DNA of 64,000 nucleotides from WHSW01 sp963828755 (GCA_963828755.1 CAWHFY010000022.1:147528-211527); one strand, 5' to 3'; positions 34,498 through 45,894 are shown, counted from the stretch's first letter. Numbers and translations are program-made. Notes: a model not told the origin generated them from the sequence alone.

Positions 34498-35892
34498 GTG
34501 TCCGCGACAGACACAACGACCGACGCTGCCCCTGAAGCGCCCGCGGCCCCCATGGCCGCCGCGAACGGAGGCTCCACCGACCTGCTCATCGAGGTCGACG
34601 GCAAGCTCGTTCCCAACTACGACGCGACGATCAAGCCCTTCGAGGAGGGCGACGTGGTCGCCGGCGAGGTGGTCCGGATCGACAAGGACGAGGTCCTGGT
34701 CGACATCGGCTACAAGTCGGAGGGCGTCATCCCGGCGAACGAGCTCTCGATCCGCCGCTCGGTCGATCCGGCCGAGGAGGTCGCGCTCGGCGAGCAGGTC
34801 GACGCGCTCGTCCTGACCAAGGAGGACCAGGAGGGACGGCTCGTCCTCTCCAAGAAGCGTGCCCGCTTCGAGAAGGCCTGGCGCAAGATCGAGGTCGCGG
34901 CCGAGACCGGCGAGCCGGTCGAGGGCAACGTGATCGAGGTCGTCAAGGGCGGCCTGATCCTGGACCTCGGCGTCCGCGGCTTCCTGCCCGCCTCGCTGGT
35001 CGATATCCGCCGCGTCCACAACCTCGACGAGTTCAAGGGTCAGACGCTCGAGTGCAAGGTGATCGAGCTCAACCGGTCCCGCAACAACGTCGTCCTGTCG
35101 CGCCGCGCGGTGCTGGAGGAGGAGCGCAAGGAGGTGCGCGAGCAGATTCTCGGGCGCCTGCAGCCGGGCATGGTCGTCGAGGGCAAGATCTCCAACATCG
35201 TCGACTTCGGCGCCTTCGTCGACCTCGAGGGCATCGACGGCCTGATCCACATCTCGGAGCTCTCCTGGAGCCACGTCAACCATCCTTCCGAGGTGCTGTC
35301 GATCGGCGAGACGGTCCGGGTCAAGGTGCTCGACATCGACCGCGACCGCCAGCGCATCTCCCTCGGCCTCAAGCAGACCCAGGAGGACCCGTGGCAGACG
35401 GTCCTCAACGAGTACAAGCCCAACGACATCCTCGAGGGCAAGGTGACCAAGGTCGTCGCGTTCGGCGCCTTCGTCGAGATCGTCCCCGGGGTCGAGGGCC
35501 TGGTCCACATCTCCGAGCTCGCCGAGCATCACGTCGAGACCCCCGGCGAGGTCGTCCAGCCCGGTCAGGAGACCTGGGTGCGGATCCTCGAGATCGATGA
35601 GGAGCGCCGCCGGATCTCGCTGAGCGTCAAGCGCGCGCAGCGGAACGACAATCTGCCGCTGCGCGACCTGATCCCGCCCGAGCTGCAGCCGGACGCGCAG
35701 CCGCCCGCGGCGGAGCCGGGTACCGAGACCGCGGATCTGGGTCTCTCCGAAGAGGTCTTCTCCGAGCCGGCCCCGCCGGCCCCGGAGCCCGAGGCGGCGG
35801 CCGATCCGGCCCCGGAGCCCGAGGCGGCGGCCGATCCGGCCCCGGCCGAGGACGAGCAGCCGAGCGGCGAAGAGCCGCCCAGCGAAGCCTGA
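34498..35892 (+). CDS. rpsA: 30S ribosomal protein S1
   Basis: mRNA-binding ribosomal protein. The 464-residue product has four S1 RNA-binding repeats (about 45-115, 130-200, 215-285 and 300-372), the last two ending in the strong H-I-S-E-L motif. Four repeats is the usual actinobacterial form. The acidic, Pro/Ala-rich tail from about 390 contains two exact 10-residue units P-E-P-E-A-A-A-D-P-A. The GTG start is set by the TATCAT box; the next methionine (M19) is still before the first S1 repeat. Confidence 0.96.
   Translation: MSATDTTTDAAPEAPAAPMAAANGGSTDLLIEVDGKLVPNYDATIKPFEEGDVVAGEVVRIDKDEVLVDIGYKSEGVIPANELSIRRSVDPAEEVALGEQVDALVLTKEDQEGRLVLSKKRARFEKAWRKIEVAAETGEPVEGNVIEVVKGGLILDLGVRGFLPASLVDIRRVHNLDEFKGQTLECKVIELNRSRNNVVLSRRAVLEEERKEVREQILGRLQPGMVVEGKISNIVDFGAFVDLEGIDGLIHISELSWSHVNHPSEVLSIGETVRVKVLDIDRDRQRISLGLKQTQEDPWQTVLNEYKPNDILEGKVTKVVAFGAFVEIVPGVEGLVHISELAEHHVETPGEVVQPGQETWVRILEIDEERRRISLSVKRAQRNDNLPLRDLIPPELQPDAQPPAAEPGTETADLGLSEEVFSEPAPPAPEPEAAADPAPEPEAAADPAPAEDEQPSGEEPPSEA
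35781..35840 (+). repeat. Exact 30-bp tandem duplication in the rpsA tail
   Basis: CCCGGAGCCCGAGGCGGCGG plus CCGATCCGGC occurs twice in a row in frame. It lengthens the disordered acidic tail of S1 by ten residues. Confidence 0.9.
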
Positions 35893-35926
35893 GCCCCGCT
35901 CGGCAAGGGGCCGTACGCGCGGCCTC
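35893..35926 (+). terminator. Weak hairpins after rpsA, possible terminator
   Basis: GCCCC pairs with GGGGC (35893-35911) and, as an alternative, GGCCG with CGGCC (35909-35924). The stems are short and no U-tract follows, so this is only a possibility. Confidence 0.25.
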
Positions 35927-35927
35927 C

Positions 35928-35933
35928 TAAGCT
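35928..35933 (+). promoter_or_regulatory. Probable -10 box of the coaE operon
   Basis: TAAGCT ends 7 bases before GTG 35941, the first gene of a tightly packed five-gene run. Confidence 0.45.
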
Positions 35934-35940
35934 GCGGCGG

Positions 35941-36552
35941 GTGGCATCGACGCCCGACAACGAAGCGACGCCGTTCATCGGCCTCACCGGGTCGATCGCC
36001 GCCGGCAAGTCGGAGGCGCTGGCGGCGTTCGGCCGCCACGGTGCGGCGACCCTGTCCGCCGACGCGGTCGTCCACGACCTGCTCGGCGGCGAGCGCATGC
36101 GCGACCTGCTGGTCGGCCGGTGGGGCGCTGAGGTCGCGCCCCAGGGCGCGGTCGATCGCGACCGGATCGGCGCGATCGTGTTCGAGCGTCCCGACGAGCT
36201 CGCGTGGCTCGAATCGACCCTGCACCCGCTCGTCGGCGAGCGGATCGTCGATTGGCGCGCGGGTCTTGATCCGGCCGTGCCGCTCGCTGTGGTGGAGATC
36301 CCGTTGCTGTTCGAAACCGGGATGGAGCCCGCCTTCGACGCCACCGTCGCGATCACCGCGCCGGAGCGACTGCGGGTCGAGCGCGCCGGCGTTCGCGGGA
36401 CCTCCGAGCTCGAGGCGCGCGCCGGGCGTCAGCTCCCCGAGGACGAGAAGGCGCGCCGCGCCACCCATGTGATCAGCAACGACGGCGGGATCGATGCGCT
36501 CGATCGAGCGATCGGGCGGTTGGTCGCCGAGCTCTCCCAGGGGGCCCCGTGA
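35941..36552 (+). CDS. coaE: Dephospho-CoA kinase
   Basis: Last step of coenzyme A synthesis. The 203-residue protein has the P-loop G-L-T-G-S-I-A-A-G-K-S (the third position before GKS usually carries G), D-A-V-V-H-D at the substrate site, H-P-L-V-G-E and V-V-E-I-P-L-L-F-E-T-G. A GTG start with a -10-like box fits. The stop overlaps the transglycosylase start (GTGA), beginning an operon of envelope genes. Confidence 0.93.
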   Translation: MASTPDNEATPFIGLTGSIAAGKSEALAAFGRHGAATLSADAVVHDLLGGERMRDLLVGRWGAEVAPQGAVDRDRIGAIVFERPDELAWLESTLHPLVGERIVDWRAGLDPAVPLAVVEIPLLFETGMEPAFDATVAITAPERLRVERAGVRGTSELEARAGRQLPEDEKARRATHVISNDGGIDALDRAIGRLVAELSQGAP

Positions 36553-37172
36553 ACGCGGCGCGGGCGAGGCGGGGTCGGCCGCGAGGCCGCAGGCGAATGC
36601 GCAAGGACGCGCGCACGCGACGGACGCGGCTGCTCGTGATCGCGGTCGTTCTGGGAGCGGCGACGGCCCTGATCGTCAGCCGGCTCGACCTCGGCAAGGC
36701 GATTCGCGAGGTGACCCTGCCGCTGCGCCACGAGGACATCATTCGCCAGCAGGCCGAACGCTTCGACCTCGATCCGGCGCTGATCGCGGCGGTGATCAAT
36801 CAGGAGTCCGGGTTCGCGGACCAGACCTCGCACGCCGGGGCCCGCGGGCTGATGCAGATCACGCCGGACACAGCCGACACGATCGAGACGCTGAGCGGCG
36901 GCGAGACCTTCGTCTACGACGACCTGGCGGATCCCGACTTGAACATCCGCTACGGCACGTTCTATCTCCGCCACCTGCTCGATCGCTTCGGCGGCAACGA
37001 GGTCGCCGCGCTGGCCGCCTACAACGGTGGGCCCGAGAACGCCGAGTCCTGGGGCGGCGCCGAGCTCGAGGCCGACCAGATCCCGTTCCCGGAGACCCGG
37101 GCCTACGTCGAGGAGGTCCTCGACCAGCGCCAGCAGTACCGCGACACCTACGCCGACGAGCTGGGCCTGTAG
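36549..37172 (+). CDS. Membrane-anchored lytic transglycosylase (SLT domain)
   Basis: Peptidoglycan-cleaving enzyme. A very basic cytoplasmic start (A-R-R-G-R-P-R-G-R-R-R) and one membrane helix (about residues 27-43) precede a Slt70-like domain: catalytic Glu in I-N-Q-E-S-G-F, A-R-G-L-M-Q-I-T-P, N-I-R-Y-G-T-F-Y-L and A-L-A-A-Y-N-G-G-P. The 207-residue size fits the family. coaE-SLT adjacency is seen in actinobacteria; the GT-C-like gene follows after 12 bases. Confidence 0.93.
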   Translation: MNAARARRGRPRGRRRMRKDARTRRTRLLVIAVVLGAATALIVSRLDLGKAIREVTLPLRHEDIIRQQAERFDLDPALIAAVINQESGFADQTSHAGARGLMQITPDTADTIETLSGGETFVYDDLADPDLNIRYGTFYLRHLLDRFGGNEVAALAAYNGGPENAESWGGAELEADQIPFPETRAYVEEVLDQRQQYRDTYADELGL

Positions 37173-37184
37173 CGGGGCGAGCGG

Positions 37185-39536
37185 TTGGACCTGCTCGCCG
37201 CCTGGCTGCTGTTCCCGCTCACGGTCGCGGCCCTCAGCCTCGGGGTCGGCCTGCTGGTCGACCGGTTCGCCGGGGCGCGACTGTCGGTGCCGTTGCTGAT
37301 CGCCGGCGGGTTCGCGGCGATCGTCGTCCTCGGCGACCTGCTCACCGCGCTCGCCGCGACCGCCCCGCTTGCGACGCCGGTCGTGGTCGCGCTCGCGGCG
37401 CTCGGACTCGTGCTCGGGGCTCGGGCCCGGCTGCCGGCCGCGGAGCCGGTCGCGCTGCTCGCGGCGGCCGCCGTGCTGGTCGTCTACGCGGCGCCGATCG
37501 TGCTCAGCGGCGAGCCGACGATCGCCGGCTTCATCAAGCTCGATGACACCGCCACCTGGCTGACGCTCACCGACCGGGTGATCGATCACGGTCGCGACCT
37601 CGGCGGCCTGGCGCCCTCGACCTATGAGGCGACTCTGCACTTCAACCTCGGCGAGGGCTACCCGGTTGGCGCCTTCGTCCCGTTCGGGATCGCGAGCGAG
37701 CTCAACCCGCTCGATCGCGCCTGGCTGATCCAGCCCTACCTGGCCTGCGGGGCCGCGATCCTGGCGCTCGGCCTCTGGTCGCTGGCCTCGGGCCTCGCCG
37801 GCCGGCCGGCCCTGCGCTGGCTCGCGGCGGTGATCGCCGCGCAGCCGGCGTTGCTGTACGGCTACTACCTCTGGGGCGGGATCAAGGAGGTGCTCGCCGC
37901 GGCGCTGATCGCCGCCACCGTCGCGCTGCTCGCGCGAGCGCTCGCGCGCGCCCCGGCGCGCGCCCCGCTGCTCTGGCCGGCGGTCGGCGCCGCGGCCGTG
38001 CTCGGCGTCTTGAGCGTGGGGGGCCTGGTCTGGCTGGCGCTGCTGCTGGGCGGGAGCGCGGTCCTGATCGCCCGGCGGATCGGCGCGCGCCCGACCGCGC
38101 TGCGCTCGCTCGCCGTCGCCGCCGGCGTCGCCGTGCTGTCGCTGCCGCTGATCCTCTCGGGCTCGTTGCTGCCACCGACCTCCTCGCCGCTCACGGACGG
38201 GCTTGCGCGCGGCAACCTGATCGCGCCGCTCGACCCGCTCCAGGCCGCGGGAATCTGGCTGGCCGGCGACTTCCGGCTCAGCCCCGACCCCGAGCTCGCG
38301 ACGTACCTGCTGATCGGGGTCGCGGCGATCCTCGCGGTGATCGGGATCGGCCACTCGATGCGCGAGCGTGAGCCGTGGGCGCCGCTCTACGTCGGCGGGG
38401 CCCTGCTCGGTTGCGCGGCCCTGGTCGCGTTCGGCTCGCCCTGGGTCGGAGGTAAGGCGCTGGCGACCGCGTCGCCTGCGGTGCTTTTCGCGGCGATGCT
38501 CGGGGTGGGGGCGCTCGCCGTCGTCGGCCACCGCGGACTCGCGGGGATCGCAGCGGCGCTCGTGATCGGCGGCGTCGTCTGGTCGAACGCGCTCGGCTAC
38601 GGTGGGGTGAGCCTGGCCCCGCGGGACCAGCTCGTCGAGCTCGAGCGGATCGGCGAGCGAGTCGCGGGGGAGGGGCCCACGCTGATGACCGAGTACGAGC
38701 CCTACGGGCCCCGGCACTTTCTGCGCGACTCGGCTCCGGAGGGAGCCGCGGAGCTGCGCCGCCACCCCGTCCCATTGGTCGACGACAGGACGGTCGCCAA
38801 GGGCGATGCCGTCGACACCGACGTGATCGACCCTGGAGCGCTCGGCTACTACCGGACGCTGGTCGTGCGCCGCTCGCCTGCTCAAAGCCGCCCGCCCGCC
38901 GCCTACCGGCTGATCTGGCGCGGGGATTACTACGAGGCGTGGCAGCGGCCGGCCTCGGGTTCGCTGCTGGCGCCGCGGCTCGCGCTCGGCGACCGGGTCG
39001 ACCCGTACGGCGTTCCCGCCTGCGGGCAGGTCCGGGCGCTCGCCGGCGCCGGCGACCTCGTTGCCGCCGACGGGGACCCGCCGCGTGTGATCACGCTCCG
39101 TCGCGCCGAATATCCGTCGTCCTGGTCGACGGACGGCAGTCGCGACGCGCCGGTTCCCACCGGGCCGGGGACGATCACCGCCGAGTTCGCGCTCGCCGCC
39201 CCGGGCGCCTACGAGCTGTGGCTCGGCGGCTCGCTGCGCCCGGCGACGGTCGCGCGGATCGACGGCCGCGAGATCGGCGACGTGCGCGGCGAGCTCAACA
39301 ATCGCGGCGGGTACGTTGCGCTCGGGACCGCTGCGCTCGCTCGCGGCTCCCATCGGATCGAGATCGACGTCGGCGGCTCCGACCTGCACCCCGGGAGCGC
39401 CGGCGACGCCGGGCCGCTCGGGCCGCTCGCGCTGAGCTCGACGACGGCGTCCACCACCCGCCTGGTCCACGTCCCGGCCGACCGCGCCGCCACGCTCTGC
39501 GGGCGGTCGTGGGACTGGATCGAGGTCGCCGGATGA
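37185..39536 (+). CDS. Large polytopic membrane protein, GT-C glycosyltransferase-like
   Basis: A 783-residue protein with about 12 predicted helices in residues 1-480 and a soluble region after them ending in a beta-sandwich-like section (A-L-A-A-P-G-A-Y-E-L-W-L-G-G-S). The first large outer loop carries K-L-D-D-T-A-T-W-L-T-L-T-D-R, resembling the acidic D-D motif of GT-C enzymes that use polyprenyl-phosphate sugars. That makes a lipid-linked sugar transferase for envelope glycans plausible, but no family is certain. TTG start; the stop overlaps the MFS gene (ATGA). Confidence 0.8.
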   Translation: MDLLAAWLLFPLTVAALSLGVGLLVDRFAGARLSVPLLIAGGFAAIVVLGDLLTALAATAPLATPVVVALAALGLVLGARARLPAAEPVALLAAAAVLVVYAAPIVLSGEPTIAGFIKLDDTATWLTLTDRVIDHGRDLGGLAPSTYEATLHFNLGEGYPVGAFVPFGIASELNPLDRAWLIQPYLACGAAILALGLWSLASGLAGRPALRWLAAVIAAQPALLYGYYLWGGIKEVLAAALIAATVALLARALARAPARAPLLWPAVGAAAVLGVLSVGGLVWLALLLGGSAVLIARRIGARPTALRSLAVAAGVAVLSLPLILSGSLLPPTSSPLTDGLARGNLIAPLDPLQAAGIWLAGDFRLSPDPELATYLLIGVAAILAVIGIGHSMREREPWAPLYVGGALLGCAALVAFGSPWVGGKALATASPAVLFAAMLGVGALAVVGHRGLAGIAAALVIGGVVWSNALGYGGVSLAPRDQLVELERIGERVAGEGPTLMTEYEPYGPRHFLRDSAPEGAAELRRHPVPLVDDRTVAKGDAVDTDVIDPGALGYYRTLVVRRSPAQSRPPAAYRLIWRGDYYEAWQRPASGSLLAPRLALGDRVDPYGVPACGQVRALAGAGDLVAADGDPPRVITLRRAEYPSSWSTDGSRDAPVPTGPGTITAEFALAAPGAYELWLGGSLRPATVARIDGREIGDVRGELNNRGGYVALGTAALARGSHRIEIDVGGSDLHPGSAGDAGPLGPLALSSTTASTTRLVHVPADRAATLCGRSWDWIEVAG

Positions 39537-40927
39537 GTTCGCCCGCGCCCCCGGAGGCGGTCCGCACGGCGCCGCTGCGCAGGGCGCTGGCGGTCGCGGT
39601 CGGGCTCGTGCTCGCCGATTCGTCGGTCGTCGTCCTCGCGCTGCCCGAGATCTACCGAGAGCTCGACGTTTCGGTCACCGCGGTGACCTGGGTGCTGGTC
39701 GCGTTCAACCTCGCGCTCGCGCTGGCGGCGCTGCCGGCTGCGGCCGCCGCGCGCCGCTTCGGCCCGGGCCGGATCGCGCTCGCGGGCTTGCTCTGCTTTG
39801 GGCTGGCCAGCCTCGTCTGCGGGCTGGCCGGATCGATCGGCGTGCTGCTTCTGGCCCGCTGCGCGCAGGCGATCGGCGGCGCCGGCGCCGTCTGCGCCTC
39901 GCTCGAGCTCTTGCCGTCCGCGGTCGGTTCGGAGCGCAGGGCGGCGATGATCTGGGCGGCGTCCGGTGCGCTCGGCGCGGCGCTCGGGCCTGGGATCGGC
40001 GGCCTGCTCACCGAGCTGATCTCGTGGCAGTCGATCTTCTTCGTCCAGGTGCCGGTGGCGCTGGCATGCGCCGCGGCGCTCGCGCCGACCGCCCGCGCGG
40101 AGCGCTCCCGCGCCACGGTGACCGCCGAGCTCGAGCCCGCCGGGCGACCTCACCTGGCCGCGAACGCCGCGCTCGCGCTGATCTCGGCGGCGCTCGCCGC
40201 GGCGCTGTTCCTGATCGTGCTGCTGCTGATCGAGGGCTGGCGGTTGACGCCGATCGCAGCGGCCGCGGCGGTCACCGTGATGCCGATCTGCTCGCTCGCC
40301 GCGGCGCCGCTCGCCAACCGGGTCGAGTCGGTCGTCGCGCGCGCCGCCGCGGGGGTGATCCTGATCGCCGGTGGCCTGGCCGGGCTCGGCCTGCTGCCGG
40401 ACGCCTCGGTGGCGCTGACCCTCCCGCCGCAGGCGCTGGTCGGCGCCGGGCTCGCGCTGGCGCTCTCGGCGCTGACCGAGGCGGCGCTCGCCGGGCGCTC
40501 GCCGCAGGCGATCCACGGCGGCTGGACGATCGCCGCCCGCCACGCCGGCGTGGTCGCCGGGCTGCTGGTCCTCACGCCGGTGTTCACGGCCGACCTCGAG
40601 TCCGAGCGCGCCAACGCCGAGCAGGCCGGGATCGCCGCGCTCCTCGACGCGAGCGTCGACCCGTCGTCGAAGCTCGACCTGGCCTCGCGGATCGCCGATC
40701 GGATCGACGCCGAGGGCGACAAGGTCCCGGTTGTCGGTCCGGCGTTCGACCCACTTCCCAGCGATCCTGCCGAGCGCACCGCCACCGTCGCGCTGCGCGA
40801 CCGGATCGAGTCGGAGGTCGACCGCGCCGCCACCCACGCGTTCAGCGCCTCGTTCCTGATCGCGGCGGCTTTCGCCCTCGCCGCGCTCCTGCCGATCGCC
40901 CTGTCACGCCGGCGGGTGGAGCTGTGA
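39533..40927 (+). CDS. MFS transporter
   Basis: A 464-residue major facilitator with 12 or more helices. The N-terminal half has L-A-D-S-S-V-V-V-L-A-L-P-E-I, like DHA2-type drug exporters, and A-R-C-A-Q-A-I-G-G-A-G-A; the Q-S-I-F-F-V-Q-V-P motif follows. A soluble loop of about 75 residues (D-A-S-V-D-P-S-S-K to A-T-H-A-F-S) precedes the last helix. Cargo is unknown; being coupled by overlaps to the GT-C-like gene and the next gene suggests an envelope precursor or a drug. Confidence 0.88.
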   Translation: MSSPAPPEAVRTAPLRRALAVAVGLVLADSSVVVLALPEIYRELDVSVTAVTWVLVAFNLALALAALPAAAAARRFGPGRIALAGLLCFGLASLVCGLAGSIGVLLLARCAQAIGGAGAVCASLELLPSAVGSERRAAMIWAASGALGAALGPGIGGLLTELISWQSIFFVQVPVALACAAALAPTARAERSRATVTAELEPAGRPHLAANAALALISAALAAALFLIVLLLIEGWRLTPIAAAAAVTVMPICSLAAAPLANRVESVVARAAAGVILIAGGLAGLGLLPDASVALTLPPQALVGAGLALALSALTEAALAGRSPQAIHGGWTIAARHAGVVAGLLVLTPVFTADLESERANAEQAGIAALLDASVDPSSKLDLASRIADRIDAEGDKVPVVGPAFDPLPSDPAERTATVALRDRIESEVDRAATHAFSASFLIAAAFALAALLPIALSRRRVEL

Positions 40928-41436
40928 GCGCTCGCGCCCTGGTCGCCGCTTCGGTTGCGGCCGCGCTGGCGCTCGTGACCGTGTACCTCGCTGCGGGCGG
41001 CGGCTCCTATGAGCCGACGCCGGTCGCCGACCCGTGCGCGCCGCGCGAGTGGACCTCTCCTGACGGCGCGGAGGAGATCGCCCAGCAGTTCCTCCTGTCG
41101 GCGCTCGACGGCGCCGCCTGCGAGCTCGGGGTCAGCCGCGAGACGGTCGCGGCGGCGCTCGCGACCGAGGAGTCGCGCCAGCGCTTCGCTGCCGAGCAGG
41201 GGATCGACGACGCCGAGCTCGAGACCGCGGTGCGGGCCGGGGTGGTGCGCGCGATCGACGACGCCGAGGACGCGGGCGCGATCGGCTCCGTGGTCGCGTC
41301 CGGCCTGCGGGCGCTCGCCGAGCGGCTCCCGGTCGACGAGGCGATCGGGCTGTTCGGTGACGCGAGCGCGGTTGTCGGCGACGTCGACGGAGCCCTCGGC
41401 GGGCTTCTCGACCAGGCCGAGGGGCTCTTGCCGTAG
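40924..41436 (+). CDS. Exported or anchored helical protein of unknown function
   Basis: A 170-residue protein starting with one hydrophobic segment (A-L-V-A-A-S-V-A-A-A-L-A-L-V-T-V-Y-L-A-A) and then a soluble part with two cysteines (D-P-C-A-P and A-A-C-E-L-G-V-S-R-E). The rest is a mostly acidic helical domain: V-A-A-A-L-A-T-E-E-S-R-Q-R-F and D-D-A-E-L-E-T-A-V-R-A-G. The GTG overlaps the MFS stop (GTGA), making it the last gene of the coaE operon. Not recognised. Confidence 0.8.
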   Translation: MSARALVAASVAAALALVTVYLAAGGGSYEPTPVADPCAPREWTSPDGAEEIAQQFLLSALDGAACELGVSRETVAAALATEESRQRFAAEQGIDDAELETAVRAGVVRAIDDAEDAGAIGSVVASGLRALAERLPVDEAIGLFGDASAVVGDVDGALGGLLDQAEGLLP

Positions 41437-41437
41437 G

Positions 41438-41950
41438 TCAGCAGCTCCGCGGCGCCCCGGTGCCGCCTGAGCGAGCGAACCCGGGCGGGTTGATCTCGCC
41501 CTCGTAGTGGGTCTTGAGGCCCGCCGCGGTCGGCGTGTCGACCATCATCAAGAATCCGGTCGTCCCGGTCAGGCCGCCGCCCGCCGCGACGATGCGGTGG
41601 GCACAGGTCCCGAGCGCGATCACCTCGCCGTCCTGGATCGAGGCCCAGTAGCGGAACCTGAACTCCAGCTTTCCGGCCGGGTCGCCGCTGCACGAGCCAT
41701 CACGGGCGACGTCGACGCAGCCGGTGAAGCGCTCCCGTCCCTTCGCCTTGAAGACGGGCTTCGTCTTCTTGACGTGGAAGCTCGTGATCTTCCACTTGCC
41801 CTTCAGGCCTCCGGTCATCCGGAACTTCTCGCCGGTGTTGCCGACCGGCTTCTGCCGGCCCGACACATAGAAGGCTTCGGCGGTCGGCACCACGACGAGG
41901 ACGAGGGCGATCGAGAGCACGACGCTGAGTCGGGCGGATCTGATCTGCAT
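41438..41950 (-). CDS. Secreted beta-rich protein of unknown function
   Basis: A signal peptide (hydrophobic S-V-V-L-S-I-A-L-V-L-V-V-V, cleavage near A-E-A-F) is followed by about 145 residues rich in Gly, Lys and beta-formers: F-R-M-T-G-G-L-K-G-K-W-K-I-T, C-V-D-V-A-R-D-G-S-C, and L-G-T-C-A-H-R-I-V-A-A-G-G-G-L-T-G-T-T-G. The alternation resembles a small beta-barrel (dirigent/AOC-like), which I offer only as a guess. AAGGGAG lies 6 bases before the ATG. Confidence 0.8.
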   Translation of the reverse strand: MQIRSARLSVVLSIALVLVVVPTAEAFYVSGRQKPVGNTGEKFRMTGGLKGKWKITSFHVKKTKPVFKAKGRERFTGCVDVARDGSCSGDPAGKLEFRFRYWASIQDGEVIALGTCAHRIVAAGGGLTGTTGFLMMVDTPTAAGLKTHYEGEINPPGFARSGGTGAPRSC

Positions 41951-42084
41951 GGGGCACTCCCTTCTGATTGTCGACGCGGCTTCCAGCGCGTCGAATCCGA
42001 CCCTAACCCCGCCCTCGGGGAGCGCCAAATCCGACCCGTCGAGGGCCGCAGGGGCCGCCTTCGGGTCCGGCCGGCGGCGCTCGG

Positions 42085-42459
42085 CTACTCGGTCGCTCGC
42101 CAGGCCCAGAGCATCGCCAGCGGCTGCAGCGGTAGCCGTAGCCACAACAGCAGGCGGGGGATCCGCTCGATCGGGACCCCGTGGCCGGCAGCCTCCGCCG
42201 GCTTGACGGCCATCTGGACGTTCGCCGGGAAGACCGCGAGCAGCACGCCGAGCAGCCACCAGCGGCCGAGGCGCCGCGTGCTCGTCGGCAGCACCGCGAG
42301 CCCGCCGGCGATCTCGGCGTAGCCGCTCCAGCGGACCGCGTCCCTCGGCGAGATCGGGACGTACTCGGGAACGATCGCCTCGTACTCGCGCGGGCGGATG
42401 AAGTGCATCGCCCCGGCGAACAGCCAGAAGGCGGCGAGCGCGATTCGCGAGCGGTTCAC
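42085..42459 (-). CDS. DoxX-like small membrane protein
   Basis: A 124-residue protein with four predicted helices: A-L-A-A-F-W-L-F-A-G-A-M-H-F, G-Y-A-E-I-A-G-G-L-A-V-L, W-W-L-L-G-V-L-L-A-V-F-P-A-N-V-Q-M and L-Q-P-L-A-M-L-W-A-W. The H-F-x-x-P and P-x-W-x-x-G-x-x-E-I-x-G-like patterns match DoxX/DUF4267-like proteins. The GTG start overlaps the stop of the metallopeptidase gene (GTGA). Confidence 0.82.
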   Translation of the reverse strand: MNRSRIALAAFWLFAGAMHFIRPREYEAIVPEYVPISPRDAVRWSGYAEIAGGLAVLPTSTRRLGRWWLLGVLLAVFPANVQMAVKPAEAAGHGVPIERIPRLLLWLRLPLQPLAMLWAWRATE

Positions 42460-43803
42460 GGTCGCGATCGTTTCAGGTCAGCGGTCAACCTGCGCCGCCG
42501 CCGCCGTCTCGCGAGCTCGCGCTGCGGAGCGAAAACGAGTACGACCTCGCGCCCGCTCGCGGCGAGCGCCGCGTAACCGCCGTCGAGGCTCCAGGCGCCG
42601 CCGTCGAGCGCCCGCGCGTCCAGCCCCTGCTCGAGGTAGGGCACCACGGCCCGCTCGAACTCGCCTGCATCCGCCTCGGTATCGAACGCCCACTTGGCCG
42701 CCAGGGCAAGGTCGGCCCGGCACGGGTACTCGCAGTCGCCGGGCGCGACGTCGCGCCGCCAGAGCTCGTAGCGGTCGCCGTCCCAGCCCGCGGCGGCGTC
42801 GGCCGCGAGCGCGGGATCGGCGCCGATGCGCAGCAGGTAGGAGGTCGCAAGCTCGCCGAACACGTTCGCGTCGGCGAGCCGCCAGCCGCTGTCGCGCAGG
42901 GGCGCGCCGTCGATCCGGACCGGCGACGGGCGCTCGTCGCGCACGTACTTGCGCGGGTGCAGGACCTGCTCGGTGCTCGCCGGCGGGCGCGAGCCGAGCG
43001 CGTAGTCGACCAGCTTCCAGCCGCCGCCCAGCGCCTGCAGGTCGGCGATGAAGCGCATCCCGCCGAGGTAGGACCAGGTGAGCTGGTCGACGAACGCCTT
43101 CGGCACGTCGCCGGTGCCGTCGTCGATCGTCTGACTCGCGGCGAGCAGGTCGAACGGGTCCAGGTAACGCGTCCCGAACTCGGTCATCAGCTCGGTCGCC
43201 GATCCCTCGACCAGGGCCTGGCGCGCGAGCGCCTCGTCGTCGTTGAGGCGCCCGTCGCCACCTCCGCCGATGCCGAAGTTCTGGTCCTCGAGCGCGTGGT
43301 TGAGCTCGTGGGCGAGCACGAACTCGACCAGGGCGCGGTTGGCGACGACCGCGTCGGAGACGATGTACAGGCGCTTGGTCTTCGCGTCGTATGCGGCCGC
43401 GGCGAGGTCGCCGGTCGACTCGTAGGCGGACTTGAGGTCCTCTCCCGGTTCGAGCAGGCCGGTGATCGCGCCGGTCGCGTCGTCGGCGCCGAGGCCGAGC
43501 CCGCCGCGCTGGTCGGCGAGCTCGCGCAGGCCGAGCCGGTTGAGAAAGGCGCTGGTCACCACCTCCGGCTTCGGCAGCTGGTCGAACCGCAGCCCGCGCA
43601 CGCGCTCGACCTGGCGTGCGACCCGCGGGGTCGCGGCGACGCTGATCCGGGTGAGCTGCTCGGGGTCCAGCCCCTGCGGGCGCCGGCTGGTCGACGGTCG
43701 GCTCGGCCGCGGGGGCGCTCTCGCCCGCCGGGCCGGCAAGCGCCAGCGCCCCGCCGAGCGCCAGCAGGATCAGCAGTGAGGACCAGAGCTGCGCCCGCCG
43801 CAT
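42456..43803 (-). CDS. Exported zinc-metallopeptidase-like protein (frame break near 43,680)
   Basis: An N-terminal signal or anchor (S-S-L-L-I-L-L-A-L-G-G-A-L-A-L-A) leads to A-E-P-T-V-D-Q-P; the frame then changes near 43,680 to P-Q-G-L-D-P-E-Q-L-T. The body has V-L-A-H-E-L-N-H-A-L-E-D-Q, an H-E-x-x-H-type site, and downstream E-G-S-A-T-E-L-M, whose Glu can be the third zinc ligand. Repaired length is about 448 residues. Substrates unknown. It is divergent from uvrB and co-transcribed with the DoxX-like gene. Confidence 0.82.
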
Positions 43804-43811
43804 CGGTGCCG

Positions 43812-43831
43812 AGTATGACGGCCGCTATGTT
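43812..43831. promoter_or_regulatory. Divergent -10-like boxes between the metallopeptidase gene and uvrB
   Basis: TATGTT at 43826-43831 lies 9 bases before the uvrB ATG; on the - strand CATACT (43812-43817) lies 8 bases before ATG 43803. The start codons are 37 bases apart. Confidence 0.42.
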
Positions 43832-43840
43832 GGGTTGGCG

Positions 43841-45841
<2,001 letters not shown>

Positions 45842-45894
45842 GCCGCCAGTCTCGCGTTCGCCGCGGGGCCGGCGTCGGCCGGGTGTGGCGCAGC

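Noticed and set aside
36429..39470. A 1,013-codon open frame on the - strand
   Set aside because: It is antisense to coaE, the transglycosylase and the GT-C-like gene, has shadow-type Arg/Gly/Glu-rich composition and no domain. Long antisense frames are normal at this GC content.
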